This document shows, piece after piece, positions 1 to 8,169 of a stretch of 36,059 bases of DNA. The stretch spans positions 1 through 36,059 of the forward strand of contig NZ_CAMZOG010000048.1 in the NCBI RefSeq assembly GCF_947331445.1. Reading direction: 5' to 3'. Positions within the stretch are counted from its first letter, which is position 1, and every line of letters begins with the position of its first letter. The notes under the pieces were generated by a model. That model had not been told where the DNA came from and searched no databases. It was given only the letters and a program-made list of their open reading frames with translations. Source of the DNA: Parendozoicomonas sp. Alg238-R29. GTDB lineage: Bacteria; Pseudomonadota; Gammaproteobacteria; Pseudomonadales; Endozoicomonadaceae. Made by a program: the position numbers and the translations under genes.

Positions 1-42
1 CCTCAACCTGAAAGAATGGAGTCCTCAACCTGAAAGAATGGA
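1..42. repeat. Two tandem copies of a 20-bp direct repeat
   Basis: Positions 1-20 and 23-42 are identical 20-mers beginning CCTCAACCTG and ending AAAGAATGGA, separated by GT, which gives a 22-bp period. The array may continue upstream of the window. It lies about 90 bp before pilD. Two copies with a 2-bp gap do not fit a CRISPR; it looks like the edge of a minisatellite or of an adjacent mobile element. Function unknown. Confidence 0.6.
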
Positions 43-129
43 CCCTGTGAATGCCATAACCAAACATTTATACTCAATACACGAAATCGCCTTGAAGGGC
101 GGAAGCAAAATAAAATAAGGACATCCCTT

Positions 130-1008
130 GTGGCCGAAATTGTAACATTACTGAGTGATCCAACTGTCTGGATTTGGGTTATTACTGTGCTCGGTTTACT
201 GGTTGGCAGTTTTCTCAATGTTGTAATTTACCGTTTGCCGGTCATGATGGAAAAGCAATGGAAAAACGAATGCCAGGTAGTCCTCAACACAAATGCGGAA
301 CCTGTACCAGACACGTCTCCCCGTTTTAACCTTCTTGTACCTCCCTCAGCCTGCCCAAAATGTGAACATAAAATTCGCCCCTGGGAAAACATTCCGGTTA
401 TCAGTTATCTCTTTCTCCGTGGTCGTTGCAGTGGTTGCCAAACCCCTATTTCCATTCGCTACCCGATTATTGAGTTAGCAGCGGGTTTGCTGGCACTGCT
501 CAGCGCAATGGTTTATGGCCCGGGCATGGAATCTTTTATGGTCTGCCTGTTGAGCTGGTCGCTTCTGGCTATGTCGATGATTGATGTAGACCACCAGCTG
601 TTGCCAGACTCCATGACTCTGCCTTTACTCTGGCTCGGTCTACTGCTCAATACCAATGAAATGTTTACTACTCTTGAGGATGCTGTTTATGGTGCGGCAG
701 CAGGGTACCTTTCCTTATGGTCCGTGTACTGGTTATTTAAACTGACCACCGGCAAAGAAGGTATGGGCTTTGGTGACTTTAAGCTTCTAGCAGCACTCGG
801 TGCCTGGATGGGCTGGCAGTTCCTCCCGTTGATTATTTTGTTGTCTTCCCTTGTTGGTGCTGTGATTGGCATCGCAATGATTATTTTCCGTGGCCGAGAT
901 CGCAATATTCCTATCCCTTTCGGCCCCTATCTGGCGGCAGCCGGTCTTATTGCCATGTTTAAAGGCGATGAAATTATTTCCAGCTATATGCAGATGGCAA
1001 TGCCATAG
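130..1008 (+). CDS. pilD: Type IV prepilin peptidase/N-methyltransferase PilD
   Basis: Inner-membrane aspartic protease that cleaves the leader of type IV prepilins and related pseudopilins and methylates the new N-terminus. The 292 residues show the family order: an N-terminal segment with GSFLNVVIYRLP, a cytoplasmic loop with a four-cysteine zinc site (Cys75, Cys78, Cys100, Cys103), the first catalytic Asp region IDVDHQLLPD (151-160), the second in GFGDFK (Asp216), and several hydrophobic helices. The GTG start at 130 is supported by AAGGA at 117-121, eight bases upstream. coaE follows after 11 bp, the usual pilD-coaE pair. The pilB and pilC genes normally found upstream are not here; pilC lies alone at 18184-19401 on the other strand. 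Full length, clear assignment. Confidence 0.95.
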   Translation: MAEIVTLLSDPTVWIWVITVLGLLVGSFLNVVIYRLPVMMEKQWKNECQVVLNTNAEPVPDTSPRFNLLVPPSACPKCEHKIRPWENIPVISYLFLRGRCSGCQTPISIRYPIIELAAGLLALLSAMVYGPGMESFMVCLLSWSLLAMSMIDVDHQLLPDSMTLPLLWLGLLLNTNEMFTTLEDAVYGAAAGYLSLWSVYWLFKLTTGKEGMGFGDFKLLAALGAWMGWQFLPLIILLSSLVGAVIGIAMIIFRGRDRNIPIPFGPYLAAAGLIAMFKGDEIISSYMQMAMP

Positions 1009-1019
1009 GAGTTCTGACT

Positions 1020-1616
1020 GTGTTTGTTGTTGGAGTAACAGGTGGAATTGGGTGTGGCAAAACGGCTGTTACCGATTACCTAGCCAGTAAAGGGATAGTG
1101 ATTGCTGATGCCGACCAGGCATCCCGGGTGGTTGTAGAACCAGGTCGCCCAGCATTGCAAAGTATTGCCGAACATTTTGGCCAGCACCTGATACTGGATG
1201 ATGGCAACCTGAACCGGCGAGCCTTGCGGGATATTATTTTTAATGACCCCAATGAAAAGGTTTGGCTGGAACAGTTACTGCACCCGCTGATTAACAACCA
1301 GTTAAAACAGGAACTCCAGCAGGCTGGATCAATTTATTCCGTACTGGTTTCTCCTTTATTGTTCGAAACCAAACAGAACACCATGGCCGACCGAGTTCTG
1401 GTTATTGATGTGGCCGAAGAGGTACAGATCGAACGGACTATAGTGAGAGACGATATATCCAGAGAGCAGGCTGAAGCCATCATCCAATCCCAGGCCAATC
1501 GTGAAAAACGTCGAAGCTTCGCTGATGACCTGATCGATAACAGCGGCACTATTGAACAACTTCATCAGCAGCTCGACGAACTCCACAACAGATATATAAA
1601 GCTCAGTCGGAGTTAA
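1020..1616 (+). CDS. coaE: Dephospho-CoA kinase
   Basis: Catalyses the last step of coenzyme A synthesis, ATP-dependent phosphorylation of the 3'-OH of dephospho-CoA, in the cytoplasm. The 198-residue length is normal. The N-terminus carries the P-loop GGIGCGKT (8-15), followed by the DAD segment (30-32) typical of the CoA-binding domain. Further on are LLHPLI and a segment around VVSPLLFE-like residues common to the family. The start is GTG at 1020, 11 bp after pilD, so the two genes are very probably cotranscribed. The 3' end overlaps the convergent phosphatase gene by 14 bp. yacG, often the next gene in other Gammaproteobacteria, is absent here. Confidence 0.95.
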   Translation: MFVVGVTGGIGCGKTAVTDYLASKGIVIADADQASRVVVEPGRPALQSIAEHFGQHLILDDGNLNRRALRDIIFNDPNEKVWLEQLLHPLINNQLKQELQQAGSIYSVLVSPLLFETKQNTMADRVLVIDVAEEVQIERTIVRDDISREQAEAIIQSQANREKRRSFADDLIDNSGTIEQLHQQLDELHNRYIKLSRS

Positions 1617-2295
1617 CCTTGCTTCCATCCCTGAACAGCTCTACATACCGGGCATTGTTAATACGGTGCGAGGCACCTGTTAGAGCTTCTGTCAGACTAT
1701 GAATTGGCTGGCCATGTGAGACCAGCAGAACATGACCATTTTCTGAAAGTGAGACCGCTTTTTCCCAAACTGCCACCATCCGCGCCCTGATCTGTTCAGA
1801 AGTTTCACCATCAAAAGATTCGGGGTTGTCCGGGTACCAGTGATCCCCTGAAAAATTATTATAGGGCTGACCATCTCTTAACCCCAGGTTTCGTTCAATC
1901 AACCGGTCATCCATAAGAATACGGTCGGAAGGAAGATTAATAACTTTTGCAACAATCTGAGCTGTTTGAATCGCTCTTGGCAGTGGAGAGGAAATAATGA
2001 AGGCAACATTCCTTTCACCAACCCCCGCTCCAGTTAACTCAGTTCCCAAAGCCTTAGCCTGCTCCCTGCCCTTATCCGTGAGCGGCGCAGGATAATAAGA
2101 GGGGTTTGCTGGGTGAGTACTGTAGCTTTGAGTCTGGTTTCCCAGAGACTGGGCATGACGAATCAGAAAAACCCTGTTTACTTCCCCGTTGGCCACTTCC
2201 CCGTTATCAGACCTTGCTCTAACACTAGCGCTGAAAGCGGTAGGAATAACAAAAGCCAGAACGACTATTCGTAACCACGCAGGCCTGACTCTCAT
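1603..2295 (-). CDS. Exported histidine phosphatase family protein
   Basis: A 230-residue member of the histidine phosphatase (phosphoglycerate mutase-like) superfamily, which uses a phosphohistidine intermediate. Seen directly: an N-terminal hydrophobic stretch (about residues 9-25) that looks like a signal peptide, the catalytic RHAQS motif (Arg46, His47), SSPLPRAIQT (102-111) with the second conserved Arg, Glu134 in ERNLG, and the second catalytic His194 in VSHGQ. All core residues are present, so it should be active. The export signal suggests a periplasmic phosphatase of unknown substrate, not glycolytic mutase. It converges on coaE with a 14-bp overlap at the 3' ends. No operon partner is visible. 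Confidence 0.85.
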   Translation of the reverse strand: MRVRPAWLRIVVLAFVIPTAFSASVRARSDNGEVANGEVNRVFLIRHAQSLGNQTQSYSTHPANPSYYPAPLTDKGREQAKALGTELTGAGVGERNVAFIISSPLPRAIQTAQIVAKVINLPSDRILMDDRLIERNLGLRDGQPYNNFSGDHWYPDNPESFDGETSEQIRARMVAVWEKAVSLSENGHVLLVSHGQPIHSLTEALTGASHRINNARYVELFRDGSKVNSD

Positions 2296-2397
2296 GCTCT
2301 CACCTGTCCCTATGCCGCAAATTGGGAAGGAGAAAATGTAGCAGACCCCGTCAAACCTGTTTGAAGTCTCAATCTGAAGACAGACTATGTATTACGA

Positions 2398-3078
2398 TTA
2401 GCTAGGGGCGTGCACGCACCAGGAGGAGAGAGAGCTTTTCACAACATGGATGACAACCTGACGCACTTTGCTGACATCATCAATGCTGTAGCGCTGATCT
2501 CGCATCAAGTTTAAAGACGCTGCTTCCATGGACCAGATCAGAGTGTAAAACACCATTTTGTCGGGAGCATCACCCGCAATTGTGTTCACCCCATTTTGTA
2601 ATGCAGCAGCCATACGGTCATAAACACTTTGACGCAGGGGAGCCAGGGGAGAGTCGGAGCGCATGGCCTCTTCTTCCAACAACAAAATGAGCGACCCAAT
2701 ACTGGTGTGATAATGAAAGAACAACCCGACAGCCTCTTCCACAAGACTAGAAACACTGTCAGCACCTTTTACGATTTCATTGACCCTTGAGAGAAACAGT
2801 TCCCCTCCAGCCCGGTAGATGGTTTCCAATACATCAACCTTACCCGAGTAATATTTGTAAAACGTTCTTCGGGACACGCCAACTACTTCAATCAGGTTAT
2901 TAACATTGGTACCGGCAACACCACGGGACACAAAAACCGGTATGGCTTTCAACATGATATCAATCGCCGGATCACTTTCTGAAAGCACAACACGACCACC
3001 CAGCGCATCAAAAACCTGCTGCACAATATCCAAATCTGTGGGCGGAAAGCTGCTGACTTGACTGATATCCGTTGTCAT
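2398..3078 (-). CDS. TetR/AcrR family transcriptional regulator
   Basis: One-component repressor-type regulator. The N-terminal helix-turn-helix is clear: a helix ending in FVSRGVAGTNVNNLIE, then VGVSRRTFYKYYSGK, which is the TetR recognition helix with its FYxYxxxK tail. The remaining part is helical and divergent, as expected for the ligand domain. I chose ATG at 3078 (226 residues). A GTG at 3123 would add 15 residues, but it lies inside a perfect inverted repeat at 3117-3133 that is a likely operator, so the longer start is less probable. The divergent neighbour at 3192 encodes a secreted protein and is a candidate target. The inducer cannot be inferred. Confidence 0.88.
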   Translation of the reverse strand: MTTDISQVSSFPPTDLDIVQQVFDALGGRVVLSESDPAIDIMLKAIPVFVSRGVAGTNVNNLIEVVGVSRRTFYKYYSGKVDVLETIYRAGGELFLSRVNEIVKGADSVSSLVEEAVGLFFHYHTSIGSLILLLEEEAMRSDSPLAPLRQSVYDRMAAALQNGVNTIAGDAPDKMVFYTLIWSMEAASLNLMRDQRYSIDDVSKVRQVVIHVVKSSLSSWCVHAPS

Positions 3079-3116
3079 ACCGTTTATCGTTGTTGTATGT
3101 TGGCGTTGGCTACGGA

Positions 3117-3133
3117 CTGACACCGTGTGTCAG
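3117..3133. promoter_or_regulatory. Palindrome, candidate TetR operator
   Basis: CTGACAC (3117-3123) and GTGTCAG (3127-3133) are perfect inverted repeats around CGT. The site lies in the 113-bp space between the divergent tetR-type gene (start 3078) and the gene starting at 3192, where a TetR protein would be expected to control itself and possibly its neighbour. Binding is inferred from position and symmetry only. Confidence 0.5.
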
Positions 3134-3191
3134 ACTGGTAAATATGGCTGCGACATCTTTCTGCAACAATATAATAACAAGCAGGCGGCTC

Positions 3192-4031
3192 ATGACAATT
3201 ATTCAGGACAACAAATTCACTCTCCTACTGCCGGGGCTGCACAAGCTATTACTGCTTCTGTCACTGTTTTGCCTTTTGGCTCTCTCTGGTTCGCTGAAAG
3301 CGGCCGAGCTTTGGTATCTGGGCCAAAAAATCCCCGATGTTAATAAAATCTGGAATTCCGCAGATTACCGACTTGCCCTGAAGTCGTTGAAAACCATTGA
3401 TGAAACGCAACCGGACTCCCTTCCAAAGCGTGGCGGTAGTCATACCGGCGCTGTTTTTGAGCGAATGGTGAATGATGAGAACTTTCGCCCCCAGCTGGAT
3501 ATTTACCAGTCCCTGGATTATCGCCGGGAAGAAGCCTCTCGCATTCTGTTCAGTTTACGGGAAATGATGCGTCTCTATTTTGATTTTTCGGCCAAACAGC
3601 AACCTTATGGCCGAGAAGCTCTCAGCCTGATGAAGCATTCTCTGCGCCAGCAGGCGGTCTTGTTTGAACTGACTGTCGAATTCTGGTTGACCCTGCCGGA
3701 AGACCAGCAACAGAGCCCTGATCGCCTCACTGGCCTTGTTGACACCAAAGGTGCTGCCGGACTACTCGCTAAAAGTGCGATTGATTATCTTAGCCTGCAC
3801 AAGCAGTTTGATAGCAGCGCACTTGAACTTTATGCCTATGAGCTGGGCAAAAATTTACCCGAGTTGTTTGTTCATCTTCGAGATCAAGACAGAAAAGTGC
3901 TGCTGGATAAAATCGAAACCCAAACACAAAACCACCCTCTGTTAACCATTCGAAAGGCTTTGAAATCCGTGCAGCCTGTTTTGATATCCATTGACCAGCA
4001 GGTACAGAGCTCTCAAAGAAAAAACGCATAA
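3192..4031 (+). CDS. Secreted protein of unknown function
   Basis: I do not recognise this family. From the ATG at 3192 it is 279 residues. It has a strong signal peptide (a run of leucines followed by LSGSLKAAE, cleavage probably after LKA). The mature part reads as mostly alpha-helical, charged and Gln-rich, without cysteines or a visible catalytic motif. The frame stays open upstream, but AGGCGG sits four bases before this ATG and the longer starts would put charged residues before the signal peptide. It is divergent from the TetR gene, with a palindrome between them, and is followed by a transporter gene after about 125 bp. It is probably periplasmic. Confidence 0.75.
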   Translation: MTIIQDNKFTLLLPGLHKLLLLLSLFCLLALSGSLKAAELWYLGQKIPDVNKIWNSADYRLALKSLKTIDETQPDSLPKRGGSHTGAVFERMVNDENFRPQLDIYQSLDYRREEASRILFSLREMMRLYFDFSAKQQPYGREALSLMKHSLRQQAVLFELTVEFWLTLPEDQQQSPDRLTGLVDTKGAAGLLAKSAIDYLSLHKQFDSSALELYAYELGKNLPELFVHLRDQDRKVLLDKIETQTQNHPLLTIRKALKSVQPVLISIDQQVQSSQRKNA

Positions 4032-4155
4032 GCAAATAGCAAAACAACCTTAGAATGGCATAACAAAACGTCTACCTTTGCTGAACCAGCATAGCCACCC
4101 GGAAGTCTCAATAAAGACAATATTCAAGGATGGCCAGGTTCAGGGGGATAGAGAC

Positions 4156-5394
4156 GTGACAAAAAAAACAACCGGTTTTCGCTTACCTGTTAATTCAGGC
4201 ACGCTTGTACTACTGGCTGCCGTGCTGGGTATATTGACTGGTTTTCTGGATATTCCAGCCATCAACGGCACGGCAGAAGTCATCGGTGAATTGTTTATCC
4301 GATTACTTAAGCTGGTCAGCACTCCCATCATTTTCTTCTCGGTACTTTCCACCCTTACCGGTATGGGCAGCCTTCACGATGCAAGTATTCTGGGAGGGCG
4401 AGTGATCCGCTATACACTGCTGACTACATTGATTGCCGCGACCATTGCGCTTGGACTGTTTCTGACTATCAATCCGGCAGGGCAAATCAGCACACCACAG
4501 GTTTCAACTATTGCAGATGCTCCACAGACTCAAACCGGCTATTGGCAGTATGTTATTGAAATTGTACCCACCAGCTTTATTACCCCCTTTACTGAAGGCC
4601 AAGTCATCAGTGTTCTGTTTCTGGCTCTGGTATTGAGTCTGGCTATTCTCAGCCTCCCCATACAACGGCGTGAACGTTTACAGGTGCTGTTTGAAGACCT
4701 TTTCGGCGCCATCATGAAACTTACCAGCGGTATCCTTAAGCTTCTTCCACTGGCAGTGTGGGCCTTTGTTACCGGTTTTATAGAAAGCATTTCCAAAGAC
4801 AGTATTGGAAATCACCTCCTACTCTATTTCACCTGCATCCTGCTGGCCAATATTGTTCAGGCAACCGTTGTACTTCCACTGTTATTATCATCAAAAGGTA
4901 TTTCACCGGCACAGACTTTCCGTGGCATGTTACCGGCACTGGCTGTGGCATTCTTTGCCAAGTCATCCAGTGCTGCATTGCCAGCTGCCATGGATGCAGC
5001 ACAAACACGTTTGGGTATAAGTTCTCGGATAGCACGGTTTAGTTTTCCCCTGTGCACAACCATTAATATGAATGCCTGCGCCGGTTTCATTTTGATTACC
5101 GTGTTATTCGTATCCACTTTAAGTGGAATGACTTTCTCAACAGCAGAACTGGCAGCATGGGTTGTGATTGCAACTATTGCTGCAGTAGGAAATGCAGGGG
5201 TGCCCATGGGCTGCTTCCTGCTGGCCAGTACTCTGCTGGCCACCATGAATGTGCCCCTGGAACTGATGGGTGTAATTCTTCCGGTTTATGCGCTGATTGA
5301 TATGCTGGAAAGTGCCATTAATGTCTGGTCTGACGCCTGTGTGACCAGCATTGTTGACAGGGATGTCGCTGCTACAAACACAGCTGATACTTAA
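4156..5394 (+). CDS. Dicarboxylate/amino acid:cation symporter (DAACS family)
   Basis: Inner-membrane Na+ or H+ coupled symporter of the GltP/DctA/SstT superfamily, importing acidic or small neutral amino acids or C4-dicarboxylates; the substrate cannot be read from the sequence. The family hallmarks are present: a serine-rich re-entrant loop (KSSSAALPAAMDAA), the TTINMNACA segment corresponding to the NMDGT region, multiple long hydrophobic helices, and a C-terminal VPMGCFLLASTLLAT-like hairpin. I chose GTG at 4156 (412 residues) because AGGGGG at 4142-4147 sits eight bases upstream. A TTG at 4078 would add 26 polar residues and has no ribosome site. A hairpin at 5399-5422 follows. Confidence 0.88.
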   Translation: MTKKTTGFRLPVNSGTLVLLAAVLGILTGFLDIPAINGTAEVIGELFIRLLKLVSTPIIFFSVLSTLTGMGSLHDASILGGRVIRYTLLTTLIAATIALGLFLTINPAGQISTPQVSTIADAPQTQTGYWQYVIEIVPTSFITPFTEGQVISVLFLALVLSLAILSLPIQRRERLQVLFEDLFGAIMKLTSGILKLLPLAVWAFVTGFIESISKDSIGNHLLLYFTCILLANIVQATVVLPLLLSSKGISPAQTFRGMLPALAVAFFAKSSSAALPAAMDAAQTRLGISSRIARFSFPLCTTINMNACAGFILITVLFVSTLSGMTFSTAELAAWVVIATIAAVGNAGVPMGCFLLASTLLATMNVPLELMGVILPVYALIDMLESAINVWSDACVTSIVDRDVAATNTADT

Positions 5395-5398
5395 TTAA

Positions 5399-5422
5399 CC
5401 TCCCACTCAATTGAACGGGAGG
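5399..5422. terminator. Hairpin between convergent genes, probable bidirectional terminator
   Basis: CCTCCC (5399-5404) pairs with GGGAGG (5417-5422), with an inner TCAATTGA palindrome. It lies just after the symporter stop and about 30 bp beyond the bioA stop. Only a weak T-rich tract follows on either side. Confidence 0.6.
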
Positions 5423-5452
5423 CTTCTGCTTCTGACTTGAAAAAGGTGTTAA

Positions 5453-6775
5453 TCAAACAGCTTCAGAAAGATCAGAATTATTATCCGAGAGTTCATAAAC
5501 AATTGTGCGGATACCAGCGCAAAGAAATGCCAGATCTTCATCGCTCATAATGTAGGGAGGAAGTACATAAACCAATTTCCCGAACGGGCGAACCCAAATA
5601 CCTTCCTTCACAATCCTTGGCTGCAGCGTATGCATATCCACAGGTTCTTTCAGCTCAACTACACCGATAGCACCCAGTACACGAACATCAGCTACAGCAG
5701 ACATTTCGGCACAGGCCTGCAATCCTTCCAGTAACCCTTTTTCAATACGGGCCACCTGTTTTTTCCACTCGCCGGTAGCAAGGATATCAAGGCTGGCACA
5801 GGCCACACTGCAGGAAAGAGGGTTCCCCATAAAGGTTGGTCCATGCATGAAAACACCCTTATTACAGATGGTATGGCTGACTTCTTCAGTGCAGATAACT
5901 GCAGCCATGGTCATATAACCACCAGCAATCCCTTTTCCTACAGCCATAATGTCCGGAACAATATCAGCGTGTTCGCAGGCAAACATTTTTCCGGTGCGAC
6001 CAAAGCCTGTGGCAATTTCATCAAGAATGAGAAGAACACCATATTCATCACACAGCTCCCTCACCCGCCGCAAGTAAACGGGAGAATAAAAACGCATGCC
6101 CCCAGCGCCCTGAACTATGGGTTCCAGAATAACGCCAACGAGCGCTTGATGATTGTCTTTCAGAGCCTGATGAAACTCAGAAATGTATTTTTCATCCCAG
6201 TCATCATGAAAACCACAGGCTGGCGCTTCTACGAAAACATGTTCCAGTAACACCCCACGAAACATGGAATGCATACCATTCAACGGATCGCAGATTGCCA
6301 TGGCTCCGGTGGTGTCTCCGTGATAACCATTGCGAACCGTTAACAATTGGCGACGCTGTTCATTGCCCTGACTGCGCCAGTACTGCACAGCCATTTTGAT
6401 AGAAACCTCTACCGCAACGGAGCCTGTGTCTGCCAGAAAAACTGTTTGCAGAGGTTCCGGAGTCAGATCAACGAGACGACGGGAGGCTTCAATAGCAGGC
6501 TTATGTGTTAAGCCACCAAACATAACATGGGACATGTTCTGTAACTGGCCTTGGGCAGCTTCATTTAGTTGAGGATGGTTGTAGCCATGAATAGCAGACC
6601 ACCAGGATGCCATGCCATCTACAAGCACAGTGCCGTCTGTCAGCGTGAGACGAACACCATCTGCCGACTCTACAGGGAATACCGGTATCGGATGTGTGAC
6701 AGATGTGTAAGGATGCCAGATATGCTCTTTATCAAACTGGAGATCTTCCTCTGTCACAGTGGCATCTGAAGTCAT
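5453..6775 (-). CDS. bioA: Adenosylmethionine-8-amino-7-oxononanoate aminotransferase BioA
   Basis: PLP-dependent transaminase of biotin synthesis that converts 8-amino-7-oxononanoate to 7,8-diaminononanoate, with S-adenosylmethionine as amino donor. The 440 residues align along their whole length with what I know of E. coli BioA: IWHPYTS near the N-terminus, DGMASWWSAIHGYNHP (53-68), NGYHGDTTGAM (149-159), LDEIATGFGRTGK (251-263, PLP Asp252), Schiff-base Lys281 in AVGKGIAGG, and HGPTFMGNPL. I chose ATG at 6775 because family homology begins there; the frame extends upstream only as a hydrophobic stretch unlike BioA. It stands alone, without bioB/F/C/D. A BirA-box-like site at 6884-6917 lies upstream. 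Confidence 0.95.
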   Translation of the reverse strand: MTSDATVTEEDLQFDKEHIWHPYTSVTHPIPVFPVESADGVRLTLTDGTVLVDGMASWWSAIHGYNHPQLNEAAQGQLQNMSHVMFGGLTHKPAIEASRRLVDLTPEPLQTVFLADTGSVAVEVSIKMAVQYWRSQGNEQRRQLLTVRNGYHGDTTGAMAICDPLNGMHSMFRGVLLEHVFVEAPACGFHDDWDEKYISEFHQALKDNHQALVGVILEPIVQGAGGMRFYSPVYLRRVRELCDEYGVLLILDEIATGFGRTGKMFACEHADIVPDIMAVGKGIAGGYMTMAAVICTEEVSHTICNKGVFMHGPTFMGNPLSCSVACASLDILATGEWKKQVARIEKGLLEGLQACAEMSAVADVRVLGAIGVVELKEPVDMHTLQPRIVKEGIWVRPFGKLVYVLPPYIMSDEDLAFLCAGIRTIVYELSDNNSDLSEAV

Positions 6776-6883
6776 TGGCACTGGTTTCACTCTTATTCCT
6801 CTCAAACCCTGTCTCGGCAGATAGAGACTTATATAGAAAGATGTGCAGAATAGAATGAAAAACACCGTGCACTCAATAAGCAA

Positions 6884-6917
6884 TTGTCAACTTTCATGGA
6901 TTTTGCTGAGTTTACTT
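6884..6917. promoter_or_regulatory. BirA-box-like operator upstream of bioA
   Basis: TTGTCAAC (6884-6891), 18 bp, GTTTACTT (6910-6917). The E. coli biotin operator is TTGTAAAC, 18 bp, GTTTACAA, so 13 of 16 half-site bases agree at exactly the known spacing. On the minus strand the first half contains a perfect -35 hexamer TTGACA (revcomp of 6885-6890) reading toward bioA, as expected for repression by biotinyl-AMP-BirA. No good -10 follows it. On the plus strand TTTACT (6911-6916) and TTCTAT (6935-6940), 18 bp apart, could be a weak divergent promoter. Confidence 0.6.
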
Positions 6918-6973
6918 CTGTTTGCCGACAACTGTTCTATCCTTCGAGGCCAGAAACAAAAAAACCCTGAAAA

Positions 6974-8110
6974 ATGCCGAACAAATCCCGAATGGATAGA
7001 ACTGGACAACACAGCAAAGGTTTCGCCACTACCCTTGCGCTAGTGTTAGCACTTATACCTGCAGGAGCGGCCACATTTTCTACCCTTATACCTTTCTTGC
7101 TCGGGGATAACCCGCCGACGTATCAACAGCTGCCCGTACAATGTTCAGACACTGTACCAAAGCTATCTCCCGGACAACCCATTAAAGTCATGAGCTGGAA
7201 TATTCAGTTTTTGGCAGGCGCTTACTACCCTTACTGGACTCCCGGTTTTGACCAGCCACTTTTAAAACCAGAAGATATTGATCGTAACCTGGAACGCATC
7301 GTCGAAGTGATACGAGAGGAAAATCCGGACATTCTGCAATTACAGGAAGTTCACAGAACACACCCTCTAACTCATCACCGTGATCAATTGGCCATGCTGT
7401 ACGAAAAACTATCAGACTTTCTGCCCTGTTACAGTTCCGCCAGCTATTGGAAGGCTCGCTTTATACCTAGCAAATATCTTACAGGTAATGTCGATATGGC
7501 CATGGTCACGATGAGCCGGTTCCATATCAAAAGCGCCAGCAAACAGTTGCTCCCGGCAACCAGAAGAACCCGCATCCTGGTCCCTTTCTATCCTCGTCAC
7601 TCGCTTTTGGAAACCAACTTCACTCTTTCTCAAGGAGGGCAATTTACGACAATTAATACCCATCTGGACTGCCCCTCTATTGGCCGGGGCAGGATGGACG
7701 AACAAATACATGCACTTCTTAAACGGATAACCCAGCTGACAGAAGAGGGACGCCTGTGGATGCTCTCCGGAGACTTTAATCTCACCCCACCAGGCTTCTA
7801 TCCAAAGTTGCCTGATAATCAAAAATCCTTTTACTCCGAAAAATCCCCCCTTACTCCTTTTTATAAAAACTTTCATGGCATACCACAGCTGAAAGATATC
7901 CACGGAGCAGAAGGTAAACGCTGGCTAACCGCTTACGATTTAAATCGGGATTATCTTGATCTGCTGATCGATTATATTTTCCACCCTCATTACATAAATT
8001 CTGGGGACGATAGGGTGAGGCACCTCCCTCTGGACATTTCAGATCACATGCCTGTTTTCACAACTCTTTATCTCTCTCCAACAGAAATATCGCCAGATAC
8101 GGATAACTGA
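6974..8110 (+). CDS. Endonuclease/exonuclease/phosphatase superfamily protein
   Basis: A 378-residue protein with a hydrophobic N-terminal segment (about residues 17-42) that should act as signal peptide or membrane anchor. It is followed by a complete EEP (DNase I-like) catalytic fold: MSWNIQ, LQEV with the metal-binding Glu, INTHLD, SGDFN, DYIF and a final ISDHMPV with the catalytic Asp-His. Members hydrolyse phosphodiesters in nucleic acids, phosphoinositides or sphingomyelin; the substrate here is unknown. Because the domain lies outside the inner membrane, a secreted nuclease or phospholipase-like role is plausible. It is divergent from bioA, with the BirA-like site between them. ATG at 6974 is assumed; another at 6992 is possible, and neither has a strong ribosome site. 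Confidence 0.85.
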   Translation: MPNKSRMDRTGQHSKGFATTLALVLALIPAGAATFSTLIPFLLGDNPPTYQQLPVQCSDTVPKLSPGQPIKVMSWNIQFLAGAYYPYWTPGFDQPLLKPEDIDRNLERIVEVIREENPDILQLQEVHRTHPLTHHRDQLAMLYEKLSDFLPCYSSASYWKARFIPSKYLTGNVDMAMVTMSRFHIKSASKQLLPATRRTRILVPFYPRHSLLETNFTLSQGGQFTTINTHLDCPSIGRGRMDEQIHALLKRITQLTEEGRLWMLSGDFNLTPPGFYPKLPDNQKSFYSEKSPLTPFYKNFHGIPQLKDIHGAEGKRWLTAYDLNRDYLDLLIDYIFHPHYINSGDDRVRHLPLDISDHMPVFTTLYLSPTEISPDTDN

Positions 8111-8169
8111 CATACAATCCCGCTACTGGATTTTCCTATTAAAAAGATAAAGCTGACCTACGTTTTACA

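Noticed and set aside
1-42. CRISPR array
   Set aside because: Two 20-bp units with only 2 bp between them leave no room for spacers, and no cas gene is present.
4857-5246. 129-codon minus-strand frame inside the symporter gene
   Set aside because: Lies wholly within the conserved transporter in the opposite direction; no family features and no start signal.
5843-6250. 135-codon plus-strand frame inside bioA
   Set aside because: Complement of conserved PLP-enzyme sequence; no independent evidence.
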